64,000 bases of DNA from Thermus thermophilus HB8. Lineage in GTDB: Bacteria; Deinococcota; Deinococci; Deinococcales; Thermaceae. Location: assembly GCF_000091545.1 (NCBI RefSeq), contig NC_006462.1, positions 192,993-256,992 of the forward strand, read 5' to 3'. The notes beneath the pieces were generated by a model that saw only the letters and a list, made by a program, of their open reading frames with translations, was not told where the DNA came from and did no database searches. The translations under genes were made by a program, and so were the position numbers. Of this stretch, positions 26,437-34,331 are shown piece by piece (within the stretch, counting starts at the first letter, position 1; the number at the start of each line of letters is the position of its first letter).

Positions 26437-27043
26437 GGAGGTCCGGGAACTTCTCCCCCTTTACGCCCTCGGGGCCCTCACCCCCGAGGAGCGGGCCCGG
26501 GTAGAGGAGGCCCTAAAGCGCTACCCCGAGCTCTGGCCCGAAGCCAAGGCCCTTCTGGAGACGGCGGCGGAGCTCGCCGCGGGCCTCCCCCAGGAGCCGG
26601 TGCCCCGGGGCCTCGAGGAGCGGGTCCTCCGCCGCATCCGCCCAAGGCGCCTTCCCTTCCTCCCCCTCCTCGCCCGGGCGGCCGCGGTCCTGGCCTTCCT
26701 CCTCGTGGGCTACGGGGCCTACTTCGGCCTCTCCTGGACCCTGAGCCTCGGAGCCCCCACCACCCGCGTCTACGCCCTGGTGGGCCCGGAGGGGACGCCC
26801 GTGGGGCGGGCGGTGGTCCGGGGGGACGGGGAGGCCCTGGTGGTCCTGAAGGCCCCGGCGCCCGCGGGCCGGGTCTACCAGGCCTGGGGTCTGGGGAAAG
26901 GGGATCCTGTGCCCCTGCCCACCTTCCGCCTCCCCCTCAAAGTGGTGCGCCTGCCGGAAGGGGCGGAGGCCCTGGCCGTCTCCCTCGAGCCCCCGGGGGG
27001 AAGCCAAAGGCCCACGGAGATCCTCGGCCTGCCCCGGCCCTAA
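26426..27043 (+). CDS. Membrane anti-sigma factor for SigE
   Basis: 205 residues from GTG 26426 with AAGGAGGTG upstream, overlapping sigE by 11 bp. N-terminal ~80 residues (SPEEVRELLPLYALGALTPE) form an anti-sigma domain without the zinc-binding HxxxCxxC motif. One membrane helix (LLARAAAVLAFLLVGYGAYF) comes at about residues 75-100. The C-terminal RskA-type domain (VLKAPAPAGRVYQAWGLGK) would be periplasmic. It should hold SigE at the membrane until a signal triggers proteolysis. Confidence 0.9.
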   Translation: MSPEEVRELLPLYALGALTPEERARVEEALKRYPELWPEAKALLETAAELAAGLPQEPVPRGLEERVLRRIRPRRLPFLPLLARAAAVLAFLLVGYGAYFGLSWTLSLGAPTTRVYALVGPEGTPVGRAVVRGDGEALVVLKAPAPAGRVYQAWGLGKGDPVPLPTFRLPLKVVRLPEGAEALAVSLEPPGGSQRPTEILGLPRP

Positions 27044-27121
27044 AGGCTTGACATCCAAACTCCCCCCTCGGGCCGTAGGGAAGGGCGAGGGGGAAACCCC
27101 TCGCCCTTCAAGGAGGTGGTT

Positions 27122-27742
27122 ATGGAACGGATTCTGGCGCGCAGGCAGTTCATGAGGGTGCTCACGGCCACCGGGCTCTCCGCGGCCTTCGCGGGAAGCC
27201 TCCTGGACCGGGCCTTGGCGGCCCACGGGGGGCCCTCGGACGCGGACATCCTGCAGCTCGCCCTCACGGCGGAGTACCTGGCCGTGGACGCCTACACCAA
27301 AAGCCTCTTCGGCGGCTTCCAGGGCCTGGTGAAGGACTACCTCGAGGCCGCCCTGACCCAGGAGGAGGCCCACGTGAAGGCCCTGCGGGACACCTTGAGC
27401 GCCCTCGGGGTGAAGCCCGTGGAGAAGCCCAGCTTCGTCTACCCCGTGGAGTTCCTCCCCCGGAACCAGCTCGCCATCCTGAGGCTTTTGAACGCCCTGG
27501 AGGACGCCTTCGTGGGGGCCTACCTCGGGGCCCTGCCCCTCATCCAGAGCAAAGACGTTCTCAAGGCCGCGGGGGCCATCCTGGGGAACGAGGCGGCCCA
27601 CCGGGCCACGGTGCGGGCCTCGCGGATCCTCCTTGGGGACCAGGAGCTCCCTGGGCCCCGCTCCCCCGCGGACCGGGCCTTTGAGGTGGCCATCACCCCG
27701 GAGGAGGCGCAGAAGGCGGTCTCGGGCTTCATCCGGAAGTAA
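27122..27742 (+). CDS. Exported ferritin-like protein
   Basis: About 206 residues. The N-terminus has a twin-arginine-like start (ARRQFMRVLTATGLSAAFAG). The mature part is a four-helix ferritin-like domain (AEYLAVDAYTK, EEAHVKALRDTL, NALEDAFVGAY, GNEAAHRATVR) with Glu/His pairs that could bind two metals, as in Ferritin_2/desiccation-related proteins. ATG 27122 follows AGGAGG at 27111-27116; GTG 27116 lies within that site. It is 78 bp after the anti-sigma gene; whether SigE controls it is not visible. Confidence 0.8.
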   Translation: MERILARRQFMRVLTATGLSAAFAGSLLDRALAAHGGPSDADILQLALTAEYLAVDAYTKSLFGGFQGLVKDYLEAALTQEEAHVKALRDTLSALGVKPVEKPSFVYPVEFLPRNQLAILRLLNALEDAFVGAYLGALPLIQSKDVLKAAGAILGNEAAHRATVRASRILLGDQELPGPRSPADRAFEVAITPEEAQKAVSGFIRK

Positions 27743-27755
27743 ACCTGCCTAGGGG

Positions 27756-27780
27756 AGGCCCCGGGGCTCCCCCGGGGCCT
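27756..27780 (+). terminator. Hairpin terminator after the ferritin-like gene
   Basis: Perfect 11 bp stem AGGCCCCGGGG / CCCCGGGGCCT with a 3-nt loop, 13 bp after the stop codon. No T-run. Confidence 0.75.
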
Positions 27781-27790
27781 TGCCACATCC

Positions 27791-27976
27791 ATGGAGGGCC
27801 TCTTCTACCTGGCGGCCACCGGCCGGCTGAGCGAGCTCAACCAGGTGGGGGGCAACGCCCAGATCCTCCTTCCCCCGGGCTTCAACGGCACGAGCCCGGT
27901 TCCGGGGCTTACGGGGGACCTCCTGGACCTGGCCGATCGGAGAATGTACCGGGCCAAGCGCCGCAAGAAAGGTTAG
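27791..27976 (+). pseudogene. Possible GGDEF-domain C-terminal fragment
   Basis: A 61-codon frame whose end, LLDLADRRMYRAKRRKKG, matches the last helix of diguanylate cyclases (ADxxMYxAK). The part before it does not look like GGDEF, and the GGDEF motif itself is absent. I read it as a scrap of a lost gene. It starts just after the terminator at 27756. Confidence 0.4.
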
Positions 27977-28285
27977 ATCGTCTTGCTCCTCTCGGCCCCG
28001 AGGAAAGGACTCCTTGGCGAACCCTTCCCGTGATGGAGAACTCCTGCCGCGCCATTAAAAGGGAACCGGGAAAGCGTCTTTAGGGGAACGTCTTCGGGAT
28101 GGCGTTGGTCACGGAAGGCGTAGCCGATCTTCCTCCTCGGCACCTTGGCGGGAGGGCCGCCGGGCTTAGGGGCGGGGACGGGGGGCCCCAGGGGGCCCCA
28201 CTCCTCACCGTGACCATCGTTGAGGCCTCTGGGGTAGGATCGTTTAAGGAGCCCTCCAAGGATACCCCCCTTCTACGACAGCCTC
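27977..28285. other. Non-coding stretch, no gene supported
   Basis: Between the GGDEF scrap and the 3' end of the di-haem gene. A minus-strand run near 28085-28170 reads PPAKVPRRKIGYAFRD and could be a gene remnant, but has neither start nor recognisable family. GGGGGCCCCAGGGGGCCCC near 28178 can fold. Confidence 0.35.
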
Positions 28286-29470
28286 TTATAGCCCTCTCAG
28301 GAAGCGGAGGAGGGCTTCCCGGTCCGCCTTGGGCAGGGCCATGAAGCGCCGCTTGGCCTCCTCGGCCTCCCCGCCGTGCCAGAGGATGGCCTCCTCGAGG
28401 CTTTGCGCCCGCCCGTCGTGGAGGTAGACCTCTTCCCCCAGGACCTTGCGGGTGAGGCCGATCCCCCAGAGGGGCGGGGTGCGCCACTCCGCGGGGGAGG
28501 CCGCGCCTTCCGCTACCCCGTCGGCGAGGGCCTCCCCCATGTCGTGGAGGAGGAGGTCGGTGTAGGCGGGAAGCCCCCCGAGGCGCTCCCGGTGGCAGCT
28601 TGCGCACCCCACCTCCCGGAAGAGCCTTTTCCCCCGGAGGTCCTCGGGGAGGTGCCGGGGGGCGGGCACCGCCAGGTGCGCCACGTAGAAGGTCACCCGT
28701 TCCAGCTCCTCCTCGCTCACCTCGGCCCGCCCCTCCTCCGGGAAGAGGGGCGTGGAAAGCCCCATGTCCTCCCGATAGGCCAGGGCGCTCTGCTCTAAGA
28801 GGCTAGTCGTGCTCGCCTTCCAGCCGAAGCGGCCAAGGCCCCCTTCCAGGCGAGCGGCCCTCCCCGAGATCCCGTCCCCGTCTTGGTCCTGGGGGTCTTC
28901 TAGGGCCAGGATGGCCGCCTCGGGAACCTTTTCCAAAAGCCCGGCCCCGAAGACGGGTGGGGCGATGCGGAGGCTATAAGCCCCGGGCACGGGTTTCCCT
29001 TCGGGGTCCAGGACCCTCAGGCGGGGGCGCCTTAGGCGGTAGGGCGTGCCGTCGGGGTAGCGGCCCTCCACCTCTTCCCAGTAGAGCTCCACCCGGCCTT
29101 CCGGGGTGTGGCCGGGGAGGGCGTGGTCCTGGAGCTGGAAGCCGAAGAGGGGATGGGGGGACTGCCCGTCTGGGGCCCGGGTGCGCACCAAGGCCTCGCT
29201 CCTTTCCGCGAAAAGGGGCCTTCCCCGCCCGTCCCCCACGTGGCAGCCCGCGCAGGACTGGTGGACGAAGCGGGGCCCGAGCCCGTCCTCCCGCACGAAG
29301 ACCCGTTGGAAGGCCTGGTCGCCGAGGCGGAAGGCCTCCAAGGCCTCCTCGGGGAGGCCGGGCAGGGGGTGCCCGAAGGCGCGGGAGGAGGCGTCCTGCA
29401 CCAGGTACCGGGCGGGAAGCCCGGCGAGGAGAAGGGGGAGAAGCCCGAGAAGAAGGCGGCGCATACCCAT
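28286..29470 (-). CDS. Di-haem oxidoreductase, thiol-oxidoreductase family
   Basis: 394 residues with an N-terminal signal segment (RRLLLGLLPLLLAGLPA). Two haem c motifs: CAGCH near residue 73 and CASCH near residue 293, the spacing of the DHOR (DUF1111) family, which resembles di-haem cytochrome c peroxidases. Acts in the periplasm. Such genes often sit with iron-uptake lipoproteins, which suits the haem/iron cluster upstream. ATG at 29470 or 29464. An IR follows the gene start on the left side only weakly. Confidence 0.86.
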   Translation of the reverse strand: MGMRRLLLGLLPLLLAGLPARYLVQDASSRAFGHPLPGLPEEALEAFRLGDQAFQRVFVREDGLGPRFVHQSCAGCHVGDGRGRPLFAERSEALVRTRAPDGQSPHPLFGFQLQDHALPGHTPEGRVELYWEEVEGRYPDGTPYRLRRPRLRVLDPEGKPVPGAYSLRIAPPVFGAGLLEKVPEAAILALEDPQDQDGDGISGRAARLEGGLGRFGWKASTTSLLEQSALAYREDMGLSTPLFPEEGRAEVSEEELERVTFYVAHLAVPAPRHLPEDLRGKRLFREVGCASCHRERLGGLPAYTDLLLHDMGEALADGVAEGAASPAEWRTPPLWGIGLTRKVLGEEVYLHDGRAQSLEEAILWHGGEAEEAKRRFMALPKADREALLRFLRGL

Positions 29471-29517
29471 CGTCTCAGGGGGAGAAGCGCCCGGGGCCTA
29501 AAGGCCCCGGGCGCCGG

Positions 29518-30062
29518 TTAGCGGAGGAGGTCCTCCAGGGCCTTGACCAGGGGCTCCACCTCTTCCTTGGGCGCCGCGGCGCGCACCTTGGCCTCGAGGG
29601 CCTCCACGAGCTTCAGGGCCTCCTCCTCCCGGGGAGGAAGTGCCGCTCCATGGCGGCAAGCTGCCCCTCGGGAGGCAGGTAGTCGTAAAGGGCGGTGGGG
29701 GCGATGCGGGAAAGCTCGGGGTAGAGCCTTCCCTGAAAGCCCGTATAGCCCAGGATGAGGTCCGGCTTTAGGGCGGCCAGGAGTTCCAGGTTTGGGGCGG
29801 TGCGGCTCCCTAGGTTTTGGATCCCCGGAGGGAGGCTTAACCGCACCCACCGGGGGAAGTCCTCGAGGTCCGCCCCCGCCACGGGCCTCACCCCGAGGAG
29901 GAGGAGGTCCTCGAGGGGACGCCAGTCCAGGGTCACCACCCGCTTGGGGGGGGCGGGGAGGCAGACCTCTCCCAGGTCATGGGCCACCCGCCCCCCTGGG
30001 CAGGCGGCCTGGGCCAAGGCCAAAGCAACAACCCATCCCACCAGCCAAAGACTCTTCTGCAT
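29518..30062 (-). pseudogene. Iron-siderophore binding protein gene, truncated and fused to foreign 3' end
   Basis: From ATG 30062: signal peptide (SLWLVGWVVALALAQAA), then an Fe-B12-periplasmic-binding N-lobe (PKRVVTLDWRPLEDLLLLGV, ELLAALKPDLILGYTG). After about 145 residues (LAAMERHFL) the frame runs out at 29613. The next frame encodes EEEALKLVEALEAKVRAAAP and ends LVKALEDLLR, which is not a FecB C-lobe. So the C-lobe is missing and the tail may come from another gene. Probably non-functional. Confidence 0.65.
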
Positions 30063-30073
30063 CGCTTTCCCCC

Positions 30074-30388
30074 TCAGTTCAGATGGCGAAGCAGGGCGCG
30101 GGGCGGCTCCTTTCCCGGGAGAAGCCCCTGACGCAGCAGCCGGAGGAGCCCCCACCCTTCCCCCTTCCGGAACCTAAGGCCCACCGAGCCGAGCCACACC
30201 GCTCCCTCGTCGTTCCCCTGGGCGAGGAGGTCCTCCAGCACCTGGGCCAGGAAGGTGAGCCCCTCCGGCGTGAGGCGGAAGGTGGCCGCGTCCCAGTGGA
30301 GGTGGTAGGTACCCCCGTTGCAGGAGCAACGGGCCAGGTAGCGGCCCTCGGAGAGCCGGGCCACCACCTCGGCGTGCTCAGGCTCCAC
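30074..30388 (-). CDS. Small conserved-looking protein of the haem-uptake operon
   Basis: About 104 residues from GTG 30388, overlapping the end of the ABC ATPase gene (11 bp), so likely co-translated. Soluble, with two Cys close together (ARCSCNGGTYHLHW) and His residues that could bind metal or haem, then an amphipathic region (LTFLAQVLEDLLAQGN). I do not recognise a family. A role in haem handling is only suggested by the operon. Confidence 0.65.
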   Translation of the reverse strand: MEPEHAEVVARLSEGRYLARCSCNGGTYHLHWDAATFRLTPEGLTFLAQVLEDLLAQGNDEGAVWLGSVGLRFRKGEGWGLLRLLRQGLLPGKEPPRALLRHLN

Positions 30389-31154
30389 GGACCACCTCCC
30401 GGGGCAGGGGCACCCAGAAGGTAGGCCCCCCGGGCTGCCCCAGAACGCTAAAGGCCACCTCGTAGACCTCTTCCAGGAGACCGGGGTGCAGAACGGCCTG
30501 GGGAGGGCCATAGGCCACGGCCCTCCCCTCCTTCAGGAGAAGCACCCGGTCCGCGAAGAGGCCCGCCAGGTTGAGGTCGTGGAGCACGGCCACCACGCCT
30601 TTTCCCTCGTAGGCCAGGGCCCGGAAGAGGCAGAGGAGCTCGAGGGCGTACCTCGGGTCCAGGTGGTTGGTGGGCTCGTCCAGGAGGAGCCGGGCCTCCT
30701 GGTTGAGGAGCCGGGCCACCTCCACCCGCATGGCCTCGCCCCCCGAGAGGCTCGGGAAAAGGCGCTCCTTAAGGGAAAGGGCCCGCACCCTTTCTAGGGC
30801 CTCGAGGGTTTTCCGGTGGTCCAAGGGACGCTCCCGCCCCACCAGGTGGGGAAGCCGCCCCAGGAAGGCCACCTCGTAGGCGGTATAGGGGAAGGCCATC
30901 TCCCGCACCTGGGAGAGGACCGCCCGTTGGCGAGCCAGGGCCTGGGGCCCGTAGACGGCGAGGGGCTCTCCCAGGAGGAAGACCTCTCCTTCCGTGGGCC
31001 TAAGCTCCCCGGCGAGGAGCCTTAGGAGGGTGGTCTTGCCGCTGCCGTTGGGTCCCAGGACCGCCAGGAACTCCCCCTCCCCCACGGCGAGGTCCACGCC
31101 CCTAAGGAGCCAGCGCTCCCCTACACGGTAGCCGAGGTTCTGGACTTTAAGCAC
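30378..31154 (-). CDS. hmuV: Haem/iron ABC transporter ATPase
   Basis: 258 residues. Walker A GPNGSGKTT near residue 34, Q-loop in RQRAVLSQVREMAFPY, signature LSGGEAMRVEVAR, Walker B ARLLLDEPTNHLDP and the switch His in VLHDLNLAG. This is the FecE/HmuV branch that energises uptake of haem, siderophores or B12. GTG start overlaps the permease stop by 8 bp. With IsdG-like and HmuT genes upstream, haem is the best substrate guess. Confidence 0.9.
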   Translation of the reverse strand: MLKVQNLGYRVGERWLLRGVDLAVGEGEFLAVLGPNGSGKTTLLRLLAGELRPTEGEVFLLGEPLAVYGPQALARQRAVLSQVREMAFPYTAYEVAFLGRLPHLVGRERPLDHRKTLEALERVRALSLKERLFPSLSGGEAMRVEVARLLNQEARLLLDEPTNHLDPRYALELLCLFRALAYEGKGVVAVLHDLNLAGLFADRVLLLKEGRAVAYGPPQAVLHPGLLEEVYEVAFSVLGQPGGPTFWVPLPREVVRGA

Positions 31155-32172
31155 GGTACACCTCCCGCTTGTGCCGTAAGACCAGGTAGAGGAAGAAAGG
31201 CCCCCCCAGGAGGGCCGTGACCACCCCCACGGGGATCTCCGCCGGGGCCGCCAGGGTGCGGGCGAGGAGGTCGGCCAAGACCGCCAGGCTCCCTCCCAGC
31301 AGGGCGGAACCGGGGAGGAGGTAGCGGTGGTCGGGCCCCGCCAGGAGCCGGAAGAGATGGGGGGCCACCAGGCCTAAAAACCCCACCCCACCCGCCAGGG
31401 CCACGGCCACCCCCACGCCCAGGGCAGCCCCCGCAACCGCCCGGCGCTTAAGGCGCTCCAGGTCTATTCCCAGGTGGAAGGCCTCCCGTTCCCCTAGGGC
31501 CAGGGCGTTGAGGGGCCGGGCCAGGGGAAGGAGGAGGGCGAAGGCCAGGAAGGCGAAGGGCACCCCTACGAGGAGGAGGCGCCAGGTGAGGGCGGAAAAT
31601 CCGCCCAGGGTCCAGAAGGTGAGGCTCCTAAGCTCCTCCTCCGTGGCCAAGAAGGTGAGGAGCCCGATTCCCGCTCCCACGAGGGCGTTGAGGGCGATGC
31701 CCGAGAGGAGGAGGATGGTCACTTGGGTCCCCCAGGGGCTTTGGGCCAGGCGCCAGAGGAGGGAGGTGGCGAGAAGCCCCCCCAGGAAGGCGAAGAGGGG
31801 GAGGGCGTAGACTTCCAGGGGCCCTGCCCCGGGCACCAGCACGATGAAGAGGGCCGCCCCCAAGGCCGCCCCCGAGGAGACCCCGATGAGCCCCGGGTCC
31901 ACAAGGGGGTTCCGGAAAAGCCCCTGGAGCACCGCCCCCGCCAGGGCCAAAAGCCCCCCCACCACGGCCGCCCCCAGAACCCGGGGAAGGCGTAGGGCGA
32001 CGAGGACCTGGTACTCCACCCCCTCGCCCCTGAGGAGGATCCCCGGGATGGCCAGAGGGGGAATGGGGTAGGCTCCAAGCCCCGCCCCCAGGAGGAGGGT
32101 GAGGGGAAGGGCGAGGGAGAATCCGAGGAGGGCCAGGCGGTAGCGGCGGAAGCGGGGGAAGAGGCCTACCAT
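31147..32172 (-). CDS. hmuU: Haem/iron ABC transporter permease, FecCD family
   Basis: 341 residues, about ten membrane helices, starting after a basic FPRFRRYRLALLGF. Conserved pieces: GLFRNPLVDPGLIGVSSGAA, TLGGFSALTW, LGLVAPHLFRLLAGPDHR. Forms the inner-membrane channel with HmuV. Its ATG at 32172 lies inside the 3' end of the 37-codon small ORF, which in turn overlaps hmuT, so all are coupled. Confidence 0.91.
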   Translation of the reverse strand: MVGLFPRFRRYRLALLGFSLALPLTLLLGAGLGAYPIPPLAIPGILLRGEGVEYQVLVALRLPRVLGAAVVGGLLALAGAVLQGLFRNPLVDPGLIGVSSGAALGAALFIVLVPGAGPLEVYALPLFAFLGGLLATSLLWRLAQSPWGTQVTILLLSGIALNALVGAGIGLLTFLATEEELRSLTFWTLGGFSALTWRLLLVGVPFAFLAFALLLPLARPLNALALGEREAFHLGIDLERLKRRAVAGAALGVGVAVALAGGVGFLGLVAPHLFRLLAGPDHRYLLPGSALLGGSLAVLADLLARTLAAPAEIPVGVVTALLGGPFFLYLVLRHKREVYRA

Positions 32173-32279
32173 CTTGCCCCCCGGAAGGCGGCCTCGAGGC
32201 TTTCGGGAACCGGTTTGCCCAAGAGGAGGAGGAGCAGGGCCGCTTTGAAAAAGGCCCGGAGGAACAGGTAGTTCTTCAC
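32166..32279 (-). CDS. 37-residue membrane ORF between hmuT and hmuU
   Basis: Frame starts GTG at 32279 in a GTGA overlap with the hmuT stop and ends TAG at 32166-32168, overlapping the hmuU ATG (ATGGTAG). Product VKNYLFLRAFFKAALLLLLL followed by GKPVPESLEAAFRGARW: one hydrophobic helix and a short basic/amphipathic tail. Without it there would be a ~100 bp gap in an operon where every other junction overlaps, so I think it is real. Function unknown; perhaps a transporter accessory or assembly peptide. Confidence 0.65.
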   Translation of the reverse strand: MKNYLFLRAFFKAALLLLLLGKPVPESLEAAFRGARW

Positions 32280-33181
32280 GGCCCCACCTCCACGAAGCCC
32301 TCCTGCAGGTAGGCGGCCCGGAAGAGGTCCAAGGCCGCCCTTCCCGCCCTTGGGCCGAAGCTACCCAGGTAGAGGTCGTCCATGGCCACCACCTTCCGCT
32401 TCTGCCCGGCCGGGGTCTGGGCCACGCCAGGAAGCTTCAGGAGGCCCTCCAGACCCCCTACGCTTTCCAGACCCTTCTTGAAGACCACGATCACCTCGGG
32501 CCTTGCGGCCACCACGCTCTCCGCCGTCATAGGCTGGCACTCCCGGATACCCTTGGCGGCATTCTCCAGGCCCGCAAGCTCCATCACCCCCACGGGGGTG
32601 CTCCCCTCTCCGCAGACGAAGGTGGTCCCGGGGCCCCGAAGGTAGAGGAAAAGGGCTCTAAGCTTCCCCTTGGCGGCGTGTTGGGCCTGGAAGGCCCTAA
32701 GGAGCAGGAGGTCCCGCTCCAGAGCCCGCACCAGGGCTTCGCCCTGCTCCACCCTTCCCACGGCCTGGGCCACGGTGCGGATCTTGGCCTTGGCCCCTTC
32801 CACGCTGGGCTCGGTGGGCACCAGGACCACGGCCACCCCCGCCCTCTCCAGCTGCTCCACCACCTCCTTGGGCCGCACATCCTCCCGCCCGATCACCAGG
32901 GTGGGCTTGAGGGAAAGAATCCCCTCGGCGGAGAGGCGGAACTGGTAGCCCACGCTGGGAAGCCTCTGGGCCTCGGGAGGGTAGTAGCTGGAGTCGTCCC
33001 GGCCCACCACCTTCTCCCCCACCCCCAGGGCGAAGAGGATCTCGGTGGTGATCCCGTCCAGGCTGACGATGCGCTCCACGGAGCGCACCTCCACCACCTT
33101 CCCCCGGGCGTCCACGACCCGATAGGACTGGGCCGAGGCCAGGGCGCCGAAGACCCCTAGAAGCAAGAGAAGCCTTCTCAT
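32276..33181 (-). CDS. hmuT: Haem-binding periplasmic protein of the ABC transporter
   Basis: 301 residues with signal peptide (RRLLLLLGVFGALASAQS). Two Fe-B12-binding lobes: RIVSLDGITTEILFALGVGE with the HmuT-like DDSSYYPPEAQRLPSVGY, then VVAARPEVIVVFKKGLESVG. Tyr residues in DDSSYYP are candidate haem ligands. It receives haem and passes it to HmuUV. ATG overlaps the DUF3386-like gene (ATGA) and its stop overlaps the small ORF. Confidence 0.88.
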   Translation of the reverse strand: MRRLLLLLGVFGALASAQSYRVVDARGKVVEVRSVERIVSLDGITTEILFALGVGEKVVGRDDSSYYPPEAQRLPSVGYQFRLSAEGILSLKPTLVIGREDVRPKEVVEQLERAGVAVVLVPTEPSVEGAKAKIRTVAQAVGRVEQGEALVRALERDLLLLRAFQAQHAAKGKLRALFLYLRGPGTTFVCGEGSTPVGVMELAGLENAAKGIRECQPMTAESVVAARPEVIVVFKKGLESVGGLEGLLKLPGVAQTPAGQKRKVVAMDDLYLGSFGPRAGRAALDLFRAAYLQEGFVEVGP

Positions 33182-33798
33182 CCTTTCACCTCCACTTCCT
33201 CAAGCCTCAGGACCAAGACCCCCAGGCCCTCTCCTTCCACCACCACCTCCCGCTCCACGGGGAGCCAGTAGGGGCCCACCTGGGCGTACTCGTCCCGGAA
33301 CCTTTCCACCTTGAGGAGGTGCCCCCGAGGATCCCGGTGGACCAGGAGGAAGCGGTGGGGCAGAAGCCTCTCCCCCACTTCCCGCCAGGTCTCCAGGTGG
33401 ATGCGGAAGGAACCCTCGGGGAGGTGGCGCTCAATGAGGGCGAGCCGCCCCTCCTTAACCCAGATGCGGGACCGGAAGGGGTCCTCGAGGGCGATCCCCG
33501 TGCCCAAGGGCCCCTCGGCAAAGAGGCGCATAGGGTAGCGTCCCTCGCCTTCCTCAAAGGGGGCAGGGCGGCGGTGTCCGAGGAGGGAACCGAGCTCCTT
33601 TTCCGCGATAGCGCCGGCCTCCCCAAAGAGACCAAGGGTCTTTGGGGCAAAGCCCTCGGCCTCCACAGCGCCTACGTACCAGACGCCGTCCAAACACAGG
33701 CCTAGGCGGGCCCGGAACCCGGGAAAGTCAGGAGGCAGGGTGTAGATCCGTTCCCGGGCCCGTTTCAGAAGGACCCATGCGGGAGGGGTTTCAACCAT
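33178..33798 (-). CDS. DUF3386-like soluble protein, haem operon
   Basis: 206 residues from ATG 33798, overlapping the monooxygenase gene by 8 bp. No signal peptide or membrane segment. Beta-rich with regular charged strands (RYPMRLFAEGPLG, FRIHLETWREVGERLLPHRF, LKVERFRDEYAQVGPYWLPV). The family name is tentative; its chemistry is unknown to me. Placement between a haem monooxygenase-like gene and hmuT suggests a part in haem handling. Confidence 0.6.
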   Translation of the reverse strand: MVETPPAWVLLKRARERIYTLPPDFPGFRARLGLCLDGVWYVGAVEAEGFAPKTLGLFGEAGAIAEKELGSLLGHRRPAPFEEGEGRYPMRLFAEGPLGTGIALEDPFRSRIWVKEGRLALIERHLPEGSFRIHLETWREVGERLLPHRFLLVHRDPRGHLLKVERFRDEYAQVGPYWLPVEREVVVEGEGLGVLVLRLEEVEVKG

Positions 33799-34111
33799 CC
33801 CTCCCCTCCGAGTCCAGGACCACCTCAAAGGCCTCCAGCCTGTTCGGCCCCAGGAAGGCCTCCTTGGGCAGGGTGCCGCTCCGGGCGTGCCCCTCCTTGA
33901 AGGCGGGGCTTTCTGTCCAGGCCCGGAAGGCCTCCTCGCTCTCCCAGAGGGTCATGACGACGTAGGGGTCCCCCGGGTTCTTGGGCCTCAGGACCAGGTT
34001 GCGGATAAACCCCGGCATCCGGTCCACGAGCCGGGCCCTCTGCCGGAAGGCCTCCTCAAACTGCTCGGCGTACTCGGGCCGCACGGGGATGCGGTTCATC
34101 GTCACGAACAC
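33791..34111 (-). CDS. Antibiotic biosynthesis/haem monooxygenase (IsdG/HmoA-like)
   Basis: 106 residues with the dimeric ferredoxin-like fold pattern: FVTMNRIPVRPEYAEQFEEA, MPGFIRNLVLRP, YVVMTLWESEEAFRAWTES and a HARSG loop whose His could bind haem. Such enzymes open the haem ring and release iron. First gene of the operon, GTG start with CAGGAGGTG upstream. As part of a haem-uptake operon, haem degradation is a fair inference. Confidence 0.82.
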   Translation of the reverse strand: MFVTMNRIPVRPEYAEQFEEAFRQRARLVDRMPGFIRNLVLRPKNPGDPYVVMTLWESEEAFRAWTESPAFKEGHARSGTLPKEAFLGPNRLEAFEVVLDSEGRDG

Positions 34112-34131
34112 GGGCGCACCTCCTGGAGGCC

Positions 34132-34160
34132 AGGCTAGCCAGGGGGGAGGTAAAAGTCAA
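34132..34160 (-). promoter_or_regulatory. Promoter of the haem-uptake operon
   Basis: Minus strand: TTGACT (34160-34155), 17 bp spacer, TAGCCT (34137-34132), about 20 bp before the first start codon. Good match to Thermus sigma-A promoters. Confidence 0.7.
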
Positions 34161-34183
34161 GTATTCCGGTCGGATTTTATGAG

Positions 34184-34210
34184 TATTGCGAACGATAACT
34201 CCTCGCAATA
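34184..34210. promoter_or_regulatory. Palindromic operator candidate upstream of haem operon
   Basis: Perfect arms TATTGCGA (34184-34191) and TCGCAATA (34203-34210), 11 bp apart, lying about 24 bp upstream of the -35 box. Likely a binding site for a dimeric regulator, possibly iron- or haem-responsive. The factor is not identifiable from sequence. Confidence 0.55.
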
Positions 34211-34233
34211 CAGGCCCCCTTTCACGCCTCCGG

Positions 34234-34297
34234 TTTGACGACCGGGTACATGTATCTTGCCCCCTGATCCCCGCCGCACAGTATCCCGGTCGTCAAA
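34234..34297. repeat. 13 bp inverted repeat at the trailer end of the array
   Basis: TTTGACGACCGGG at 34234-34246 and its exact reverse complement at 34285-34297, 38 bp apart, between the haem promoter region and the degenerate end of the CRISPR array. Could be ends of a tiny element, an operator pair, or a hairpin. Confidence 0.55.
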
Positions 34298-34331
34298 GAC
34301 CGCATCCACATGGAAGGCCCACAGGGTCGGG

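Noticed and set aside
28080..28607. 175-codon minus-strand frame overlapping the di-haem gene
   Set aside because: Overlaps a firmly identified gene in another frame and has low-complexity composition.
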